The notes beneath the pieces are model-generated. The model was not told the DNA's origin. It worked only from the letters and a program-made list of their open reading frames with translations, and made no database searches. A DNA stretch of 64,000 nucleotides from Nitrospirota bacterium (lineage in GTDB: Bacteria > Nitrospirota > Nitrospiria > Nitrospirales > Nitrospiraceae), in contig JBFMAX010000004.1 in NCBI GenBank assembly GCA_040755395.1, forward strand, positions 186,001 to 250,000, written 5' to 3'. Shown here one piece after another: positions 60,501 through 64,000 of the stretch (positions are counted from its first letter, which is position 1; every line of letters begins with the position of its first letter). Both the position numbers and the translations under genes were made by a program.

Positions 60501-63500
60501 TTATCGTCGGCACGTGCGATCCAATAGGCGTATTGGAACTTGTTCACGAGCCGGCGCAGTCGAGAAAGGGTCGCTGACTGCGGCGACAATGATCGGCTCG
60601 ATCCGGTGCTGTTCTGTTACAGAGGCGTGGCTCTCTTCCAGTGAGCTGGGCAGCACCCCGCCCGGCTCCCGCGGCAGGCCCTCATGTTCCACCACGATGA
60701 ACGTGCTGGTTTGCGCATCGGCCATCCGGCCCACACAGCGCTGGGCCAGCAACGTCGCGGCCTGCAGATAGTCCTGGTTCAAGGGCACGAGCGCTCCGCT
60801 CAAGTTTTGAATGGGCGACTGAATGTTCACTTCGCCGCTCACGCCCCGTTGCGATGTCGCGCTCACGCGGCTGTTCGGATCGGCCAAGAAGAGCCCCGCC
60901 AGGATGTTGATGTTGCCGCCCCGGCCTTCGGTGGCTTGGGCGAGAATCTGACTGTTCTGCAAGATCACGAACTGCGGATCGATGAAGATATCCCCGCCGG
61001 TCGTGCCTTCGGGCCCGAAGACGGAGGTGGTGATGCCGCTATTGGTCAAGCGAATCATCCGGTTCGCGGAGATATTGATATTGCCGCCGCTGGTGCTCAG
61101 GGCTTCCGTGGTCACCTGGCTATTGGTGACCAAGAAGTTCTGGCCTGCGCGAATCGTGACGGTGCCGGCGTTGCGGGTTCCGGTACTCTCGGCGGAAATC
61201 ACGGTTCCATCGCTCAGTGTGGTCTCTTGGCTTGCGGTCAGCGTGATGTTGCCCAGACCCGTCGGGGGATCGCCGCCCTCCGGGACGTCCTTCACCGAGG
61301 CCGAGACGGTGGCGTTCGTGAGCGCCAGGTTCCTCGTATCGACCGTGATGCTGCCCCCGGCCCCGGTGCCCGCTGCACTCGTAAGGACGGCGCTGTTCGT
61401 CAGGCTGACCGAGTCGGCCGGGGAGGCGAGCCCCTGAATGGTCACGCTGCCCGCATCGCCGGTCGCCAGCACATCGAGCGTACCGTCGCCGTTCAGATCC
61501 ACGCCCGTACTGCTGCTAGAGATATGAGCATTGTTCTGGGCCGTCAGGGTCCTGACGTTAAGCGTGATGCTGCCCGCGTTCCGGGTACCGGAGGTCTCGG
61601 CCGTGACGGCCCCACCGGTCATTTGCAGGGTAGGCGCGCGCAGCGTGATGTCGGCCACGCCTGCTGCCGGGTCGTCCCCCTCCGGCACGTCCTTGACGGA
61701 GGCGGAAATCGTGGACCGGTCGAGCGTGAGCATGGTTGTATCGATGTCAATACTGCCCCCGGCTCCGGTCCCCGAGGACTGCGTCAAAACGAAGCCATTG
61801 GTCAGGGTCACCGACACAGCCGGCGACGCGAGCCCGTGAATCGTGATGCTGCCGGCATCTCCATTGCCTGTGCTTTCCGCTGTGATGCTCGCATTAGTGT
61901 TAAGGCTCAAGACATTGGCGGAGATATCTATCGTTCCTGCGTCACCCTCGCCTCTCGACAGAGAGCGAATCGTTCCTTGATCGTGTAGTTCCAGAGCCTC
62001 CACCAGAATTTGTACATTGCCGCCATCGCCGGTGCCGAAATTCGGAAATGGTTCAGCGGGTAGCGTGGAAGCAAAAATCCCGGAGCTTGTTCCGTCAAAA
62101 GACCCTGTTCCCGGATCTGCTCCCGAGATAAAGATATGGTCGGCGGAGATATCAATGTCGCCTGCCGGTCCAAGGCCGGACGTTCGAGCGCTGATCTGAG
62201 CCCCGTCCAGAATGTCTAAGCTTCCAGTAGTGATGGAAATATTGCCCGCTCGTCGAGCGACGAACCCTCCAATCGCGAAGACACCCGTGAAACCTCCGAC
62301 TGGACCAGGGCCGGCCAACCGGATATTCCCTGCCCGGATGCTGACATCTCCCCCCAATCCAGCGCCGAAGTTCGTCGAGGTGATAAACGCTCCATTCGTC
62401 GCGGTCAGATTATTCGTCTGGATATCAATATTGCCGCTGTTGCCAAAGGTGTTGGAGAACGCGTTGATCTGCCCAAAGTTTGTCAACGTGAGATCGTTGC
62501 TCACGATGCGAATGTTCCCGGCATTCCCTCTTGCCGGGAAATTCGTGCCGGCAAAGATTCCGGCTGGGAACCCCCCTTGATTAAGGCCTGAAATGAAGAT
62601 GGTGTCCGCGTTGATCTCAACCGAACCGCCTTGGCCTGATCCGGCGAAGATCCCCGCGCTGATCTGGGCACCATCTAGTACCTCAAGAGTGTTCGCCGAC
62701 ACCTGCAGGCTCCCGGCCTTGGCTGCCGCGGAGGCTTCAGAGGCTACTTGTGTAGTCAACCCCACGAATTCTGGCCCACCCCCACGGAGCGTAACGGTAT
62801 CCGCGAACACCTCCAGGCTTCCGGCATCGCCGGTCCCAAATGTGCTGGCACTGATGAATGAAACAGCTTCCGGACCGCTGACCTCTAACCGATCGGCCAT
62901 CGTGCTGGTTCCACCCAGTCCTTGGATTGTAATACTCCCTCCACGCCCCGAACTCCCAATCTCCGCTGCAGCGGAAACCTGAGAATGGTAGATCGACGCT
63001 GTCCCCACATTAAGCTCGATACTGCCTGCGTTGCCAGCAGCCAGAGTGGCGGCTTGAATGAAGCTGTTGTCGGTCATCGTCAACAGTGGGGTGGTCACGG
63101 TGACCCGACCGCCGTCGCCCGTGCCTCTGGTTACCGCTTCCAGCGAACCCTCCGAGAAGGAGGCAGATTCGCTCGCGGCGACAGTGATATTTCCTCCTCG
63201 ACCGGCCCCTCCCGAGCTGGCATTGATGTCGGCGTCAGTGAGACTCAGTGTGTCCACATTCACCATGATATTCCCGCCGGGTCCCGCACCCTTCGTGATC
63301 GCCTGGACCGACCCTCCGCCCTCCCTGCTTCCACCCGTTATGGTCAGATCTTGAGCCGTCAGCGTAATGGTCCCGCCGGCCTTCTCACCGCCCGTCACTG
63401 TCGCTGAGACGGTTGAATCGGTTAACTCCATGGAGGTCGCTGAACTGATGGAGATCGAGCCTCCGGCTCCGGTGTTGGCTTCCGTCGTAATGCTGCTGTT

Positions 63501-64000
63501 CGTACTGGTGAAGGTGTTCCCGGTGGTGACGAGGGAGATGCTGCCTCCATTGCCCGCATTAGCGGTGGCCGAAACGGTGGCTCCGTTCAGAAGCGTGACG
63601 TCTCCAGCACGCACCAGAATACTACCGCCCTGGCCGTCGCCCGCCGCGCTAGTGAGGAGGTCACTATTGTTCAACGTCACGGAACTGGCCGAGGTGCCCG
63701 AGCCGCCGACGCCCTGGACTGTCACACTGCCGGCGTCGCCGCGACCGGTCCCTGTTCCCGTGCTGCTGCTGCTGCTGATCTCGGAATTGCCCTGCGCGGT
63801 CAGGGTGCCGACGTTCAGTGTGACACTACCTGCGTCACCGGTCCCGGTAGTGCTTGAGGTAATGATGCCCTTATCAGTCATAGCCAGGCTGCCTGTGGTG
63901 ACATTCAAGGTTCCGCCTGTGCCGGTGATCGTTTTCGTAGACAGCCCGGTGAGGTCGGTTTCGAACGGATCAAGTGAGGTCGCGACACCGGTAATCTTGA
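60501..64000 (-). CDS. TPS exoprotein, filamentous-haemagglutinin-like (5' end beyond window)
   Basis: The C-terminal 1165 residues of a large secreted protein; the N-terminal secretion domain is beyond the right edge. It is made almost wholly of Gly/Ser/Thr/Asn-rich beta-helix repeats of the kind GDAGSVTLNVGTLTAQ, GAGGSI, STISASVKDVPEG. The C-terminal end carries RCVGRMADAQTSTFIVVEHE followed by GLPREPGG, like the tail of cyanobacterial-type TPS exoproteins. No transmembrane anchor is seen. Low-complexity repeats make it liable to frameshift and length change. Confidence 0.92.
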   Translation of the reverse strand, partial: KITGVATSLDPFETDLTGLSTKTITGTGGTLNVTTGSLAMTDKGIITSSTTGTGDAGSVTLNVGTLTAQGNSEISSSSSTGTGTGRGDAGSVTVQGVGGSGTSASSVTLNNSDLLTSAAGDGQGGSILVRAGDVTLLNGATVSATANAGNGGSISLVTTGNTFTSTNSSITTEANTGAGGSISISSATSMELTDSTVSATVTGGEKAGGTITLTAQDLTITGGSREGGGSVQAITKGAGPGGNIMVNVDTLSLTDADINASSGGAGRGGNITVAASESASFSEGSLEAVTRGTGDGGRVTVTTPLLTMTDNSFIQAATLAAGNAGSIELNVGTASIYHSQVSAAAEIGSSGRGGSITIQGLGGTSTMADRLEVSGPEAVSFISASTFGTGDAGSLEVFADTVTLRGGGPEFVGLTTQVASEASAAAKAGSLQVSANTLEVLDGAQISAGIFAGSGQGGSVEINADTIFISGLNQGGFPAGIFAGTNFPARGNAGNIRIVSNDLTLTNFGQINAFSNTFGNSGNIDIQTNNLTATNGAFITSTNFGAGLGGDVSIRAGNIRLAGPGPVGGFTGVFAIGGFVARRAGNISITTGSLDILDGAQISARTSGLGPAGDIDISADHIFISGADPGTGSFDGTSSGIFASTLPAEPFPNFGTGDGGNVQILVEALELHDQGTIRSLSRGEGDAGTIDISANVLSLNTNASITAESTGNGDAGSITIHGLASPAVSVTLTNGFVLTQSSGTGAGGSIDIDTTMLTLDRSTISASVKDVPEGDDPAAGVADITLRAPTLQMTGGAVTAETSGTRNAGSITLNVRTLTAQNNAHISSSSTGVDLNGDGTLDVLATGDAGSVTIQGLASPADSVSLTNSAVLTSAAGTGAGGSITVDTRNLALTNATVSASVKDVPEGGDPPTGLGNITLTASQETTLSDGTVISAESTGTRNAGTVTIRAGQNFLVTNSQVTTEALSTSGGNINISANRMIRLTNSGITTSVFGPEGTTGGDIFIDPQFVILQNSQILAQATEGRGGNINILAGLFLADPNSRVSATSQRGVSGEVNIQSPIQNLSGALVPLNQDYLQAATLLAQRCVGRMADAQTSTFIVVEHEGLPREPGGVLPSSLEESHASVTEQHRIEPIIVAAVSDPFSTAPAREQVPIRLLDRTCRR

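Overview
The window is GC-rich, densely coded DNA from a Gram-negative (diderm) bacterium. Signs of this are lipobox lipoproteins, two large beta-barrel porins, a TolC/adaptor/RND efflux set, a two-partner secretion pair and a lipid A glycosylation cluster. The gene mix (paired large 'alginate export'-type porins, DUF928/CHAT/CHASE2 genes, paired TatA genes, many small lipoproteins) suggests a Nitrospira-like member of the Nitrospirota. That placement is inference from gene content; there is no rRNA or marker gene here. No tRNA, rRNA, CRISPR array or prophage was seen.

Layout. 0-2 kb: lipid A / polyprenyl-phosphate sugar transfer genes with a four-helix-bundle gene lodged among them. 2-8 kb: MFS transporter, cation/proton antiporter with a universal stress protein, and small envelope proteins; one has a promoter plus structured leader. 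8-11 kb: MidA-type methyltransferase and two TatA genes. 11-15.4 kb: two paralogous porins around a small secreted protein. 15.4-18.7 kb: a REP-associated transposase (RAYT) among copies of its presumed repeat, then recQ. 18.7-26.2 kb: thrH and housekeeping or hypothetical genes. 26.4-31.6 kb: a four-gene operon with overlapping junctions, encoding a large unknown protein, a phosphatidylserine-decarboxylase-like enzyme, an Lgt-like membrane protein and an exported TPR protein. 31.9-36.2 kb: PhoX-like protein, small zinc-ribbon and DksA-coil-like ORFs, two BamE/SmpA-like lipoproteins, and a zinc-ribbon/PilZ protein. 36.3-39.2 kb: arsenic operon (arsR, arsM, acr3, arsC). 40.3-43.7 kb: probable lysine catabolism (saccharopine/lysine dehydrogenase-like, ALDH7, VOC protein). 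44.2-50.3 kb: TolC, adaptor and RND pump, then a MauG-type dihaem peroxidase. 51.7-64 kb: one long minus-strand cluster of TPS exoprotein, FhaC/ShlB transporter, CHAT protease-like TPR protein, CHASE2 cyclase, DUF928 protein, response regulator and histidine kinase.

The most striking DNA-level feature is the intergenic repeats. Several families recur, many built as two inverted arms, each arm a loose tandem of a short word (GTGATGCGTGACGC-like, GCGAATAGC-like, GTGATTGAGTAA-like, GTTCGAAG-like), plus a C-rich/G-rich palindrome and the GGGGTCGGGAGTCTTT element linked to the RAYT. Members also sit in frame inside the coding sequences of MidA, RecQ, the efflux adaptor and the RND pump.
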